Below are positions 51,193 to 59,831 of a stretch of 64,000 nt of DNA, in pieces. This stretch comes from TMED14 sp038145075 (GTDB taxonomy: Bacteria; Bacteroidota; Bacteroidia; Flavobacteriales; Schleiferiaceae): NCBI GenBank assembly GCA_038145075.1, contig JAYQOY010000001.1:62001-126000 (forward strand), written 5' to 3'. How positions within the stretch are numbered: position 1 is the stretch's first letter; each line of letters starts with the position of its first letter. Both the position numbers and the translations under genes were made by a program. Below the pieces are notes generated by a model that was given only the letters and a program-made list of their open reading frames with translations, was not told the DNA's origin and made no database searches.

Positions 51193-51656
51193 CAGCCTTG
51201 TTTCTTGCGTTGCGCTGCAATCCACTCCCTAGGAACCCAAAGGAGCCCAAAATGATCTGCCCCCTCTTTGGTCAAGGTCTTGTGGTGCATTTTGTGCTTC
51301 AAGCGAACTGCCTCCCAATACGGCGAGGTGGTTTTACGCATGAAGCGGAAGCGCTGGTGGATAAAAAGTTCATGGACCAGGAAATAGGTCAAACCGTAGG
51401 CTGCAATTCCAAAACCAAAAGTAACCACCGGCCACACTTGGTAGATCATACCGAACATGATGCACAACCAACTTGGAATAGCGAATATCAAAAAGAAGTA
51501 ATCGTTCTTTTCAAAGAAGCCCGGTTCTTTGGTGTGATGGTCTGCGTGCAAGAACCAGAGTGGTCCGTGCATTAAGTACTTATGGGCGGCCCAAGCTGCG
51601 CCCTCCATGAGCACATAGGCCAGAATTCCGCATGCAAGGTTGATCATCGAGTCCAT
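51192..51656 (-). CDS. crtZ: Beta-carotene hydroxylase (CrtZ-type di-iron)
   Basis: The 154-residue membrane di-iron hydroxylase has histidine boxes HKYLMHGPLWFLHADHH, ELFIHQRF and HKMHHKTLTKEGADHFG. It would add the 3- and 3'-hydroxyls to beta-carotene, giving zeaxanthin. It is upstream of and co-directional with the lycopene cyclase. The other carotenoid genes (crtE, crtB, crtI) are not in the window. Confidence 0.92.
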   Translation of the reverse strand: MDSMINLACGILAYVLMEGAAWAAHKYLMHGPLWFLHADHHTKEPGFFEKNDYFFLIFAIPSWLCIMFGMIYQVWPVVTFGFGIAAYGLTYFLVHELFIHQRFRFMRKTTSPYWEAVRLKHKMHHKTLTKEGADHFGLLWVPREWIAAQRKKQG

Positions 51657-51674
51657 AACACGCTTCGCTTGCCC

Positions 51675-53144
51675 TTAGTTCATGGCGCCAAAGCGCTTTA
51701 AAATCTCCACATAGTAGTCCCACGACTTCTGCACACTCGCTATTTCTACGCGCTCGTCGGGACTGTGTGCGCCGCGAATGTTAGGGCCAAACGAAATCAT
51801 TTCCATGCCCGGGCATTTTTCGCCAATGATACCGCACTCCAATCCCGCGTGGCAGGCATTGACGTGTGGTTCTTCCTGGAAGAGGTCCACATAGGTTTGA
51901 CGCATGAGTTTGGCCAATTCGCCACCCGGGGCAGGCTCCCAGCCAGGATACGAACCCGCAAACGTCGTGGTCAAGCCGGCTAGGCCCAACACCGAAGCGA
52001 TGCGGTGGGCGGCATCCATTTTTTCAGATTCTGAGCTGCTCCGCGTCAAGCAAAGCACTTGTGCGCCCTCTTCTGAAATCTGCACTTTCGCCACGTTGTT
52101 GGAGGTTTGGACCAGACCGTCTACCTCGGGGTTCATGCGAAGGATTCCCGCCGGGCAACCTGAAATAGCGAAGAGTAAAGCGGCCTGCACATCGGCTTCC
52201 AAGACCTTAGACTCCGTGGGGCCCGTGGAGGTCAAGGTGATTTCCAGCATAGGATCGGTGGCATGATACTCCTTCTTAATAGATGCCGCGAGGGGTCCAA
52301 ACGCCTTTTCAAGCACCTGGGCATGCGAAGCATCCATCACCACGGTCGCCTGACACTCTCGAGGAATGGCATTGCGAAGGTTACCTCCCGCCATGTTGCC
52401 GAGCAGGATGCAGGCTTCACGCTCGAGATCTCGTAGTAAGCGCGCCATCAGCAAATTGGCATTGCCACGGCCTAAATGGATGTCCATGCCGGAGTGCCCA
52501 CCCGTCAATCCCTTGATTTGAAGGCTGTAGCCCATGGGCTCGACAACGGGCGCTTTCCGATACGTCAAGCTGGACGTTGCGGTCACATCTATACCCCCGG
52601 CACAGCCAATCGTCAATTCGCGGTCGTCTTCCGTATCGATGTTCAACAAGTATTTTCCAGTGATCCATCCTTCTTGCAAGCCAAGTGCTCCGGTCATGCC
52701 CGTCTCTTCGTCGGAGGTAAAGAGGACCTCAATAGCTGGGTGAACTAGTGATTTGCTGCGAAGCGTTGCGATCGCCATGGCGACGCCGATGCCGTTGTCA
52801 GCACCCAGCGTAGTGCCTTTGGCTTTTACCCAACCGTCTTCGATAAACATCTGAATGCCTTGCGTGTCAAAGTCGTGGTCGGTACCCTCGTTTTTCTGGC
52901 AGACCATGTCCAAATGCGCCTGGATAACCACCGTAGGTGCATGCTCCATTCCTGGGCTAGCCGGTTTGGTGATGCGTACGTTTCCGACCGAATCCTTAGC
53001 CGTCGGCAAGCCCAAAGCCTCCCCTACCTGTACCGCAAAGGCTTGGACCTGATCTTCGCGTTTGGACGGACGGGGTACCGCATTGAGTTCTTCAAATGCG
53101 TTCCAAAGTTCGGCAGGTTCTAGGTGGGTTAAAGGCGTAGACAT
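51675..53144 (-). CDS. pepD: Aminoacyl-histidine dipeptidase (PepD, M20C)
   Basis: The 489-residue zinc dipeptidase of family M20C hydrolyses Xaa-His and similar dipeptides in the cytoplasm. Metal ligands are in VIQAHLDMVCQ, TLGADNGIGVA, TSDEETGMTG and the C-terminal CHAGLECGIIGEK. A lid/dimerisation domain interrupts the peptidase fold. I start at ATG 53144 (MSTPLTH); two bases separate it from the upstream stop. It may feed histidine to HutH at 21932-23443. Confidence 0.94.
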   Translation of the reverse strand: MSTPLTHLEPAELWNAFEELNAVPRPSKREDQVQAFAVQVGEALGLPTAKDSVGNVRITKPASPGMEHAPTVVIQAHLDMVCQKNEGTDHDFDTQGIQMFIEDGWVKAKGTTLGADNGIGVAMAIATLRSKSLVHPAIEVLFTSDEETGMTGALGLQEGWITGKYLLNIDTEDDRELTIGCAGGIDVTATSSLTYRKAPVVEPMGYSLQIKGLTGGHSGMDIHLGRGNANLLMARLLRDLEREACILLGNMAGGNLRNAIPRECQATVVMDASHAQVLEKAFGPLAASIKKEYHATDPMLEITLTSTGPTESKVLEADVQAALLFAISGCPAGILRMNPEVDGLVQTSNNVAKVQISEEGAQVLCLTRSSSESEKMDAAHRIASVLGLAGLTTTFAGSYPGWEPAPGGELAKLMRQTYVDLFQEEPHVNACHAGLECGIIGEKCPGMEMISFGPNIRGAHSPDERVEIASVQKSWDYYVEILKRFGAMN

Positions 53145-53146
53145 GT

Positions 53147-54433
53147 TTATCGTATGAGTTCTTCTGTGAGTTGATCGTGCGGAAGTTCTTCGTGTGGAGT
53201 CTCCTCTGGCGCTTCTAAGACGTCCAATTCCGCGGCGTAATCCACAGAAGGCGTCCATTGTGCCTGAACCCCATTCTTGCGATCGTAGCGGTAAATTAAG
53301 GCGGACTGGTTGTAGTAGCCGCTTCCTTCCTCATGCTTCCATAGGTAGATACGGCGTGGCCCTTCGAAGGCATTAGGTACTACCTCGTTCATATACGCCG
53401 CAAACCAAGCCATATCCAGGCCCAGCCATTCCCAGCGTCCCGGGGTGGTCTGTGCAGCATTAAACAAGAGGGCATCTAGGCGGTGGAATTGAATGTAGTC
53501 CAAGCGTTCCACTTGTGACCAAACCAAAGGCTGGCGCATGAGGAGTTGGGCATCCAACGCACTACTCGACAGCACGTTGCCGAGGGTCCAAAATTCCGTT
53601 TTTGCTGCTTCAAATGGGCGGAGCTGGTTGAGGATTCGGGCCGTTACCAACACCTTGTCGCTTAAGGAGATAATTCGCGTGAAAACGCCTGCCGCAGCAG
53701 AGGGGTCAAGCGTAGCAGAGCCTTGGTAATTCTTCTGTACAATATCTGCGGTGTTTCCGCCTGCAGCCGTGTAGGCCTCTAAGAAGGCGGCATCATTCAC
53801 AGAGCCATCCAAAAGGAGCACGGTGCGGCTTTTGGGTGCCATTTTCTGAGCAGCCACTGCGCGTTCGGCTAAGCGCGTAATTTCAGCAGTGCGGTGAGAA
53901 GCTGCCGCAATCAAATAGGGCTTACCCGTTACATCCACCTTTCTGGAAACGGGGTTAATCACGGGTATCCCATTGGAAAGCGCGGCGAGGCTCTCGCTGG
54001 CATCTCCGCGGAAGGGTCCAATGATCTTGCATTCGCCCATTTGGCAAAGCGCTTGACGACTCACGTAAGCCATGAAGGTCTCCGGGCTGTAGCTAACTAA
54101 AAAGCCATTGCGCTCTACACGGTAGGTATTGCTCGCCTCCACGTGCTCCGCCAAGACCAGTTGAATATCAAAGCCCGAACGGTTGAGCGAATCCACCCCT
54201 GCCCGAAGGCCCGTGTAGAACTGCACCGCCATGCGGTTCTTCATCGTGTAGGTAGCGGGTGCATCAAAGTTCAACGCACTGGCGGAATCCATAGCGACAG
54301 CTACCTCAAAAGGTAGAGCGACAATCCACGTTTGACGCGCAATGGTGAACGTACTATCTGCCAAAAGGACTTGCCCCTGGACCGCCGTCGTGACGGCCAG
54401 CAGCGCTGTAAAAATGAGGCTTCTTATTCCCAT
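53147..54433 (-). CDS. Secreted type-1 periplasmic-binding-fold protein (amino-acid ABC-like)
   Basis: This 428-residue exported protein has a signal peptide (about 1-20, ending AVQGQ). Its two-lobed alpha/beta pattern is consistent with the type 1 periplasmic-binding fold: FYTGLRAGVDSLNRSGFDIQLV, then IIGPF, IPVINPVS and AGGNTADIVQK-type strands. I recall similar proteins, sometimes with LysM domains, next to guaA in Flavobacteria; LysM is absent here. No transporter genes adjoin it, so an LpoA-like or sensor role may fit better than substrate import. It overlaps the guaA stop by ten bases. Confidence 0.65.
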   Translation of the reverse strand: MGIRSLIFTALLAVTTAVQGQVLLADSTFTIARQTWIVALPFEVAVAMDSASALNFDAPATYTMKNRMAVQFYTGLRAGVDSLNRSGFDIQLVLAEHVEASNTYRVERNGFLVSYSPETFMAYVSRQALCQMGECKIIGPFRGDASESLAALSNGIPVINPVSRKVDVTGKPYLIAAASHRTAEITRLAERAVAAQKMAPKSRTVLLLDGSVNDAAFLEAYTAAGGNTADIVQKNYQGSATLDPSAAAGVFTRIISLSDKVLVTARILNQLRPFEAAKTEFWTLGNVLSSSALDAQLLMRQPLVWSQVERLDYIQFHRLDALLFNAAQTTPGRWEWLGLDMAWFAAYMNEVVPNAFEGPRRIYLWKHEEGSGYYNQSALIYRYDRKNGVQAQWTPSVDYAAELDVLEAPEETPHEELPHDQLTEELIR

Positions 54434-56023
54434 TCAATGGTTGCGGGAGGCTTGCTGCTGATGTCGTAGACCACGCGGTTCACGCCCCGTACGTTGTTGA
54501 TGATGCTATTCGAAATTCGGGCCAAAAATTCATAGGGCAAATGCACCCAATCCGCGGTCATGCCGTCCGTGCTCTGAACGGCACGCAGAGCCACCACTTG
54601 CTCGTAGGTACGCTCGTCGCCCATCACCCCTACCGATTTGACAGGAAGCAAAATGGCCCCAGCTTGCCAAACTTCGTCGTACAAGCCCGCGTCGCGCAAG
54701 CCCTGAATGAAGATGTGATCGACTTCCTGGAGGATTTTCACACGCTCTGGCGTAATCGCTCCCAAAATGCGAATGGCTAAGCCGGGCCCTGGGAAAGGAT
54801 GACGTCCAAGCAATGCAGGCGACAAGCCCAAGGCCTTTCCGACGCGACGGACTTCATCTTTGAAGAGCGAACGCAAGGGTTCGACCACGGATAGCTTCAT
54901 GAAGTCCGGCAGGCCGCCCACGTTGTGGTGCGATTTGATGGTCACAGAAGGTCCATTTACGGAAACGGATTCAATGACATCGGGATAAATGGTCCCTTGG
55001 CCTAAAAATTCAACGCCCGAAATAGCCATGGCTTCGCGGTCAAAAACCTCAATGAATACGCGGCCAATGGCTTTGCGCTTGGCTTCGGGATCTTCTTGGT
55101 TGTCCAGCGCAGCATAGAAATCGGCGGAGGCATCCACGCCTTTCACATTGAGGCCGAGGCCTGCATACTGCTCCAGCACGGAGATGAATTCGTTCTTGCG
55201 GAGCAAGCCATTGTTCACGAAAATGCAGTACAGACGGTCGCCGATGGCTTCTTTGAGCAGCATAGCCGCTACCGTACTGTCCACGCCGCCACTCAGGCCT
55301 AAGACCACTTTGCCCCCGCCAATCTGAGCACGCAAGGCATCCACCGTGCTCTCAATGAAGGCATCTGGAGTCCACGAAGGGCTACAGCCCGCGATGTCGT
55401 ACACAAAGTTCTTCAGCAACTGCACCCCGTGTTCCGAATGGTGAAGAAGGGCTACAGCCCGCGATGTCGTACACAAAGTTCTTCAGCAACTGCACCCCGT
55501 GTTCCGAATGGTGAACCTCCGGGTGGAATTGGATGGCGTAGGTTTCTTCGCCTTGAAAGCGGTAGGCGGCCACATGCACATCGGCGGTGGAACCCTCTAC
55601 TACGGCGTTCTCTGGGAGGGCTACAATGGTGTCGCCATGGCTCATCCAGACGCACGATCCGACGGGAACGCCTTTGAGCAAGCGCGACTCCCCTTCTACT
55701 GCCGCCATGTTGGCACGGCCGTATTCGCGGTGCGTGGAGCGGGCTACCTGGCCGCCGCGGGTTTTGGCCAAATACTGAGCGCCATAGCAGACTCCTAGCA
55801 AGGGAACGGTGCCGAGCATCGGGCTCAAATCAGGGGCAGGCGCACCTTCTTCCAAGGTGGAGAAGGGCGAACCGCTTAGAATGACCGCCTTAAAGTCGGA
55901 CCAGTTCTCCGGAATGTGGTGAAAGGGATGAATTTCACAGTAGACGTGGAGTTCGCGAACCCGACGTGCAATGAGCTGGGTGTATTGCGAACCAAAATCA
56001 AGGATGAGGATAGCGTCTTGCAT
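54424..56023 (-). pseudogene. guaA: GMP synthase gene split by a 70-bp tandem duplication
   Basis: GuaA aminates XMP to GMP using glutamine. The glutaminase domain, with its nucleophile in LLGVCYGAQ and the HPEVHHSEHG dyad, is encoded by 55516-56023. The ATP-pyrophosphatase domain, with P-loop GLSGGVDST, and the C-terminal dimerisation domain lie in 54424-55375. Between them a perfect 2 x 70 bp repeat shifts the frame. Removing one copy leaves 1530 bases (509 residues), the normal length, with no other damage. An intact gene is therefore likely in the organism, the break being an assembly artefact or a very recent event. The start is ATG 56023, six bases after a TATCTTTG box. Confidence 0.9.
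55376..55515. repeat. Perfect 2 x 70-bp tandem duplication inside guaA
   Basis: Bases 55376-55445 are repeated identically at 55446-55515 with unlike flanks. The unit length is exactly twice the 35 bp of the duplication at 43674-43743, although the sequences are unrelated. It causes a +1 frame change in guaA. Confidence 0.95.
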
Positions 56024-56029
56024 GGAGTA

Positions 56030-56037
56030 CAAAGATA
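56030..56037 (-). promoter_or_regulatory. -7 promoter box TATCTTTG for guaA
   Basis: A perfect TAnnTTTG match on the minus strand ends six bases before the guaA ATG, the same spacing as at the arginase, cysteine-synthase and transaldolase genes. Confidence 0.6.
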
Positions 56038-56087
56038 CTTCGCATCCCCAGGGCATACAGCCCAAAATAGCAGGTTTTTCAACAGGT

Positions 56088-57689
56088 TTATTCGCCTGAT
56101 TCGGGAAGCATCCAAGCCCACAGGAAGGGCATGCCTTCGTTCAGGTCCAGGTGCTGAATTAACCCCTCTTCCAGCGCCTGAAAAGGCAATTGGCCAAAGT
56201 GGTAGGCCAGATCTAAGACGGTCCATGTCCGCTCTTGCATGGCCCCAGCGCCACCGCTTTCCACAGAGCCTGGGAATTGAGTGGATTTCACAGCAAGGAA
56301 AGCTTCCCACCGTTCGCGTTGGGACCGTAAAACCGCCCGTCGAGCGCGTTCGCGCATTCGGTGTTCTTCATTGGATATACGCTTGAGCCAAGCCTCTGTA
56401 GAACGATCTAAATCAGAATATTTACCGTATTCCTTCTTCACAAAGGTTCGAAGGGCTTCCGCCACGGGTAATGCACCCGCTTCAGGCGCTCCTTCCTCCT
56501 GGAGCCAAGCTTCGCGCACCTCCGAAATGCTGCTGTGGTACGACAGGTTCTGTGGGGCTAGTTTCTGCCATCTGCGCCAAGACGTGTCGGGCCACCATTC
56601 AAAGGAGGTCCGCAGGTGCATGCGCACAGCGGGCAGACTGCGTTGCTGGAAATAGGGAATGAGTTGCAGCCAATACTCCATCTCCCCTGCTCCGCCCGCG
56701 TAGAGGACGTTGGGAAGAATGCACTCTTGGTAGATAGGGCGCAGTATGGCATTGGGGCTAAGCGTTTCGGGCTGGCTTTGGACTCGAGCTAGCAGCTCTT
56801 CTTCGCGCACCGTGCGTGCTCCCGCCTGCCAGGCACCCTTTCCAAGGAAGTCCAGGCGCGTCCGGCGACCGTTCTCGAGCAAAAAGAGTGTCGAAGGCTT
56901 GACGTCCACTGGAGGCTCCCACCCTTGTGCCTTCCATGGCGCATCGTTCTGCGTCGAAAACATGCGCTGATGCTGGATTTCATCCGTCCAAAGCTCAGCG
57001 GCCAAAGCCTTCAAGCGTGCATCCGAAGCGTCCAAGCAGAGCACGGAGGGATGCCAATGGGCCATGAGCCGGCGCGTCGCATCTGCGAGCGTTTCGCCTT
57101 GGAGATAGGCCGCTCGGTAGACCTTCAGCTGCTCCGCCAGCGCGGCGTGCTGCCCCCAGTCCTTTTCCAGGGCGTCGAGCACTGGCCAGACCGCTTCCGA
57201 GGGAATGCCGCCAGTGGCCCATCCTTCAAAGGCATTGGCCATGCTGTACCGCTTTCCCTCAAAGGAAATGTGCCGAATTTCTTCCACATCGTGGTCCTCT
57301 GTCGCCATCCAGAAGATGGGCACCACGGGACGCGTGGGCACCTCCCATTGGGCGCTCAAGGCTGCCACTTCGCGAATCTTGCTGTGAACGTACAAGGGCC
57401 CACCTCCTAAAACCAGCTGGTGCCCACAGGTCATGGTCACGGCGCCCGGTTGGGCCAGCGCATGAAGCTGGGCCTCTTGCTCCTCGGTTAGCCCTTGCAA
57501 TGCGTAGTGATCTCGGAGCACAGCCACCAGTGTGGCGCGCGCCTCGGCCGAATAACCCGCCGCACGCTCCTCGATAAAGGCATCGCTCAAGCCTTGCAGA
57601 TGCGGTGAACCCGCAAACGCCCCTTCGCGCAGGGTGAGGGCCCGACGGGCCAGCGGCGTGCCTGCATGAGGCTGAGGGCTAAACTGCAT
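56088..57689 (-). CDS. bshC: Bacillithiol biosynthesis cysteine-adding enzyme BshC
   Basis: The 533-residue BshC ligates cysteine to glucosaminyl-malate, the last step of bacillithiol, a thiol used in redox defence. It shows the N-terminal nucleotide-binding-like core with MTCGHQLVLGGGPLYVHSKI near residue 86 and ATEDHDVEEI near 131, plus a long C-terminal coiled coil (about 385-455). Length matches Bacillus BshC. The start ATG 57689 overlaps the stop of the DUF4294 gene by one base (TAATG). Confidence 0.93.
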   Translation of the reverse strand: MQFSPQPHAGTPLARRALTLREGAFAGSPHLQGLSDAFIEERAAGYSAEARATLVAVLRDHYALQGLTEEQEAQLHALAQPGAVTMTCGHQLVLGGGPLYVHSKIREVAALSAQWEVPTRPVVPIFWMATEDHDVEEIRHISFEGKRYSMANAFEGWATGGIPSEAVWPVLDALEKDWGQHAALAEQLKVYRAAYLQGETLADATRRLMAHWHPSVLCLDASDARLKALAAELWTDEIQHQRMFSTQNDAPWKAQGWEPPVDVKPSTLFLLENGRRTRLDFLGKGAWQAGARTVREEELLARVQSQPETLSPNAILRPIYQECILPNVLYAGGAGEMEYWLQLIPYFQQRSLPAVRMHLRTSFEWWPDTSWRRWQKLAPQNLSYHSSISEVREAWLQEEGAPEAGALPVAEALRTFVKKEYGKYSDLDRSTEAWLKRISNEEHRMRERARRAVLRSQRERWEAFLAVKSTQFPGSVESGGAGAMQERTWTVLDLAYHFGQLPFQALEEGLIQHLDLNEGMPFLWAWMLPESGE

Positions 57690-58339
57690 TATTCTTCGCT
57701 TGGAGGGTAGTAAAAGTACGTTCGAGGCTCCAGTTGGCCGTTGGCGAAGGCTTGCTGCAAGATCTTCTCGATCCAGGCATCCTCTTCCACTTTTGAGGGT
57801 TCGTACGCCTTTTTGATGGAGATATCCCACCAAGAAGCCGTCACGTTCCACCCCACGGCTTGAAGCCAAGAGCGGTATTCCTTGATCACATCAAAAACCG
57901 TCATGTGGGTTTCGCGGTACACGAGCTTGCACAAAATTTGGCCTTCAGATACCGTGAGCTTGTGAAGTTCCGGCTCAAAGCGGTCCGCCAAATACTTTTG
58001 ATAGCGCTTGACCATGCGCTTGCGCTTGAAGTAGTTCTTCTCGCTGGCGAGGCGCATATTCAAACTGTCCAAACGCTCTCCCAGCCCCTTGGCATAGGGA
58101 TAGACTTTAATCACGCGCCGCTTCAGCCTTAGGTAGTTTAGGCGCGCTTCGGTGTCCGAAAACGTCGGCTTGTCCAAGACCATCACTTCGTCCAAGAAAA
58201 TCCACGGCACGGTGTCCTGACCAATGACGGTGGCTTGCGACGGCTTGCCTTGGTAAATCACCTCGATCTGCCCCATGGCCTGCACACTTGCCAACAGACA
58301 CGCAGCGTTGAGCAGGAAAATTCTTAGCGGCGACGCCAT
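57689..58339 (-). CDS. DUF4294 exported protein
   Basis: The 216-residue protein has a signal peptide (about 1-23, ending QAMGQ) and a DUF4294-type body. Recognisable segments are WIFLDEVMV, ARLNYLRLKRRVIKVYPYAK near 67-85 and a YRSWLQAVGWNVTASWWD stretch. The family is restricted to Bacteroidota as far as I know and has no assigned function. It lies between accC (overlap 16 bases) and bshC (overlap one base). The overlaps suggest translational coupling rather than a shared pathway. Confidence 0.88.
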   Translation of the reverse strand: MASPLRIFLLNAACLLASVQAMGQIEVIYQGKPSQATVIGQDTVPWIFLDEVMVLDKPTFSDTEARLNYLRLKRRVIKVYPYAKGLGERLDSLNMRLASEKNYFKRKRMVKRYQKYLADRFEPELHKLTVSEGQILCKLVYRETHMTVFDVIKEYRSWLQAVGWNVTASWWDISIKKAYEPSKVEEDAWIEKILQQAFANGQLEPRTYFYYPPSEE

Positions 58340-59781
58340 GCGCTCGGAGCGGGATTCGCTTCAAGGCGGGGGCTTCTTCGATACTGCGCCAAGGCAGCAG
58401 CCAGGTCGTGGTCTGCGCCCGTGGGCAAGGCCGAAGCCTCAAAGTAATTTTGAACAAAATGCGTGTCAAATTCCCCAGAAACAAAAGCCTCATGCTCCAG
58501 CACAAAGCGGCCAAAAGGGAGCGTCGTTTCAACACCAATAATCACATAACGCTCGATAGCTTGGAGCATTTTGGAAATGGCGTCCGTTCGGTCCGTGCCA
58601 TGCACGACGAGCTTGGCAATCATGGGATCGTAGAAAATGGGGATGTCCATGCCTTCTTCAATGCCATCATCGACCCGAACGCCCTCCCCCGACGGGCGGC
58701 GGTACACCTTGAGCTGCCCTATATCCGGTGCAAAACCGTTCCGAGGATCCTCCGCATAGACGCGCAGCTCCAAGGCATGGCCGTCCATACGAACGTCTTC
58801 CTGCCCATAGCCCAGGGACTCCCCAGCGGCGATGCGCAGTTGTTCCTTCACGAGGTCGAGACCAGTGATGCATTCGGTCACCGGATGCTCCACTTGAAGG
58901 CGAGTATTCATTTCCAAGAAGTAGAAGGCGCCGGACGCGTCGTAGATAAACTCTACCGTTCCTGCCCCCACGTAGCCACAGGATTTTGCCGCGTTAACGG
59001 CCGCTTCGCCCATGGCTTTTCGCTGTTCGGGACTCAGAACTACGCTTGGGGCCTCCTCCAAAACCTTTTGGTGGCGTCGCTGCACGGAACATTCGCGTTC
59101 GTGCAAGTAGACACAGGTGCCCCGGGTATCCGCCAGGACTTGAATTTCGATGTGGCGGGGCTTCTGTACGTATTTCTCGATGAAGACGGCTCCGTTGCCA
59201 AAGCTCTTCTCAGCTTCCGACACCGCCATGGCGAAGGATTCTTCAAAGGTTTCCGAATCGTGCACGATGCGCATGCCCTTGCCTCCTCCGCCCGCTGAGG
59301 CCTTCACCATCACAGGAAAGCCGATGCGCTCTGCTTCGAGCAAGGCTTCCTGGGCCGAAGCGATCGCATGGGCCGTTCCGGGCACCAAAGGCACCCCAAA
59401 GTCCATAACCGCTTGCTTAGCAGATAGTTTGTCCCCCATAGTCCGTATGGCCTCGGGGCTTGGCCCCACAAAGACGATGCCTGCCTCCTCCACCGCCTGG
59501 GCGAAGTCTGCATTCTCGCTGAGGAATCCGTAGCCTGGGTGAATGGCATCAACGCCGAGGCTGCGCGCGGCCTCCAGAATTTTGTCCTGGCGGAGGTAGG
59601 ATTGGGCGCTGGGTGCTGGGCCCAGGCAGACGGCTTCGTCGGCAAAGCGCACGTGCGGCGCGCGAGCGTCCGCATCGGAATACACGGCGACCGTAGCGAT
59701 TCCCATTTCTTTGGCGCTGCGCATGATGCGCAGGGCAATCTCTCCTCGGTTGGCTACCAGTACTTTACGAATCCTAGACAT
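58324..59781 (-). CDS. accC: Biotin carboxylase subunit (AccC-type)
   Basis: The 485-residue ATP-grasp biotin carboxylase makes carboxybiotin on BCCP from bicarbonate and ATP. It begins KVLVANRGEIALRIMRSA, has the glycine-rich ATP loop KASAGGGGKGMRIV near residue 160 and the catalytic FIEKYVQKPRHIEIQ and FLEMNTRLQVEHPVTE near 288. Length (a little over 445) and the absence of accB next door leave open whether it serves acetyl-CoA or propionyl/acyl-CoA carboxylase. A TAC-TTTG box lies 17 bases upstream. Confidence 0.9.
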   Translation of the reverse strand: MSRIRKVLVANRGEIALRIMRSAKEMGIATVAVYSDADARAPHVRFADEAVCLGPAPSAQSYLRQDKILEAARSLGVDAIHPGYGFLSENADFAQAVEEAGIVFVGPSPEAIRTMGDKLSAKQAVMDFGVPLVPGTAHAIASAQEALLEAERIGFPVMVKASAGGGGKGMRIVHDSETFEESFAMAVSEAEKSFGNGAVFIEKYVQKPRHIEIQVLADTRGTCVYLHERECSVQRRHQKVLEEAPSVVLSPEQRKAMGEAAVNAAKSCGYVGAGTVEFIYDASGAFYFLEMNTRLQVEHPVTECITGLDLVKEQLRIAAGESLGYGQEDVRMDGHALELRVYAEDPRNGFAPDIGQLKVYRRPSGEGVRVDDGIEEGMDIPIFYDPMIAKLVVHGTDRTDAISKMLQAIERYVIIGVETTLPFGRFVLEHEAFVSGEFDTHFVQNYFEASALPTGADHDLAAALAQYRRSPRLEANPAPSAWRRR

Positions 59782-59798
59782 GACGGGCTTTTCACATG

Positions 59799-59806
59799 CA
59801 AAGTAC
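59799..59806 (-). promoter_or_regulatory. -7-like box GTACTTTG for accC operon
   Basis: On the minus strand GTACTTTG resembles the Bacteroidota box with one fewer spacer base (TA-n-TTTG). It ends 17 bases before the accC ATG and mirrors an identical plus-strand sequence at 59818-59825. Confidence 0.4.
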
Positions 59807-59817
59807 GCATGAAATCC

Positions 59818-59825
59818 GTACTTTG
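59818..59825 (+). promoter_or_regulatory. -7-like box GTACTTTG for the transaldolase-CBS gene
   Basis: The same octamer as the minus-strand accC box, ending six bases before the ATG at 59832. The pair forms an inverted repeat, with arms CAAAGTAC and GTACTTTG separated by 11 bases. Confidence 0.45.
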
Positions 59826-59831
59826 GCGCCC

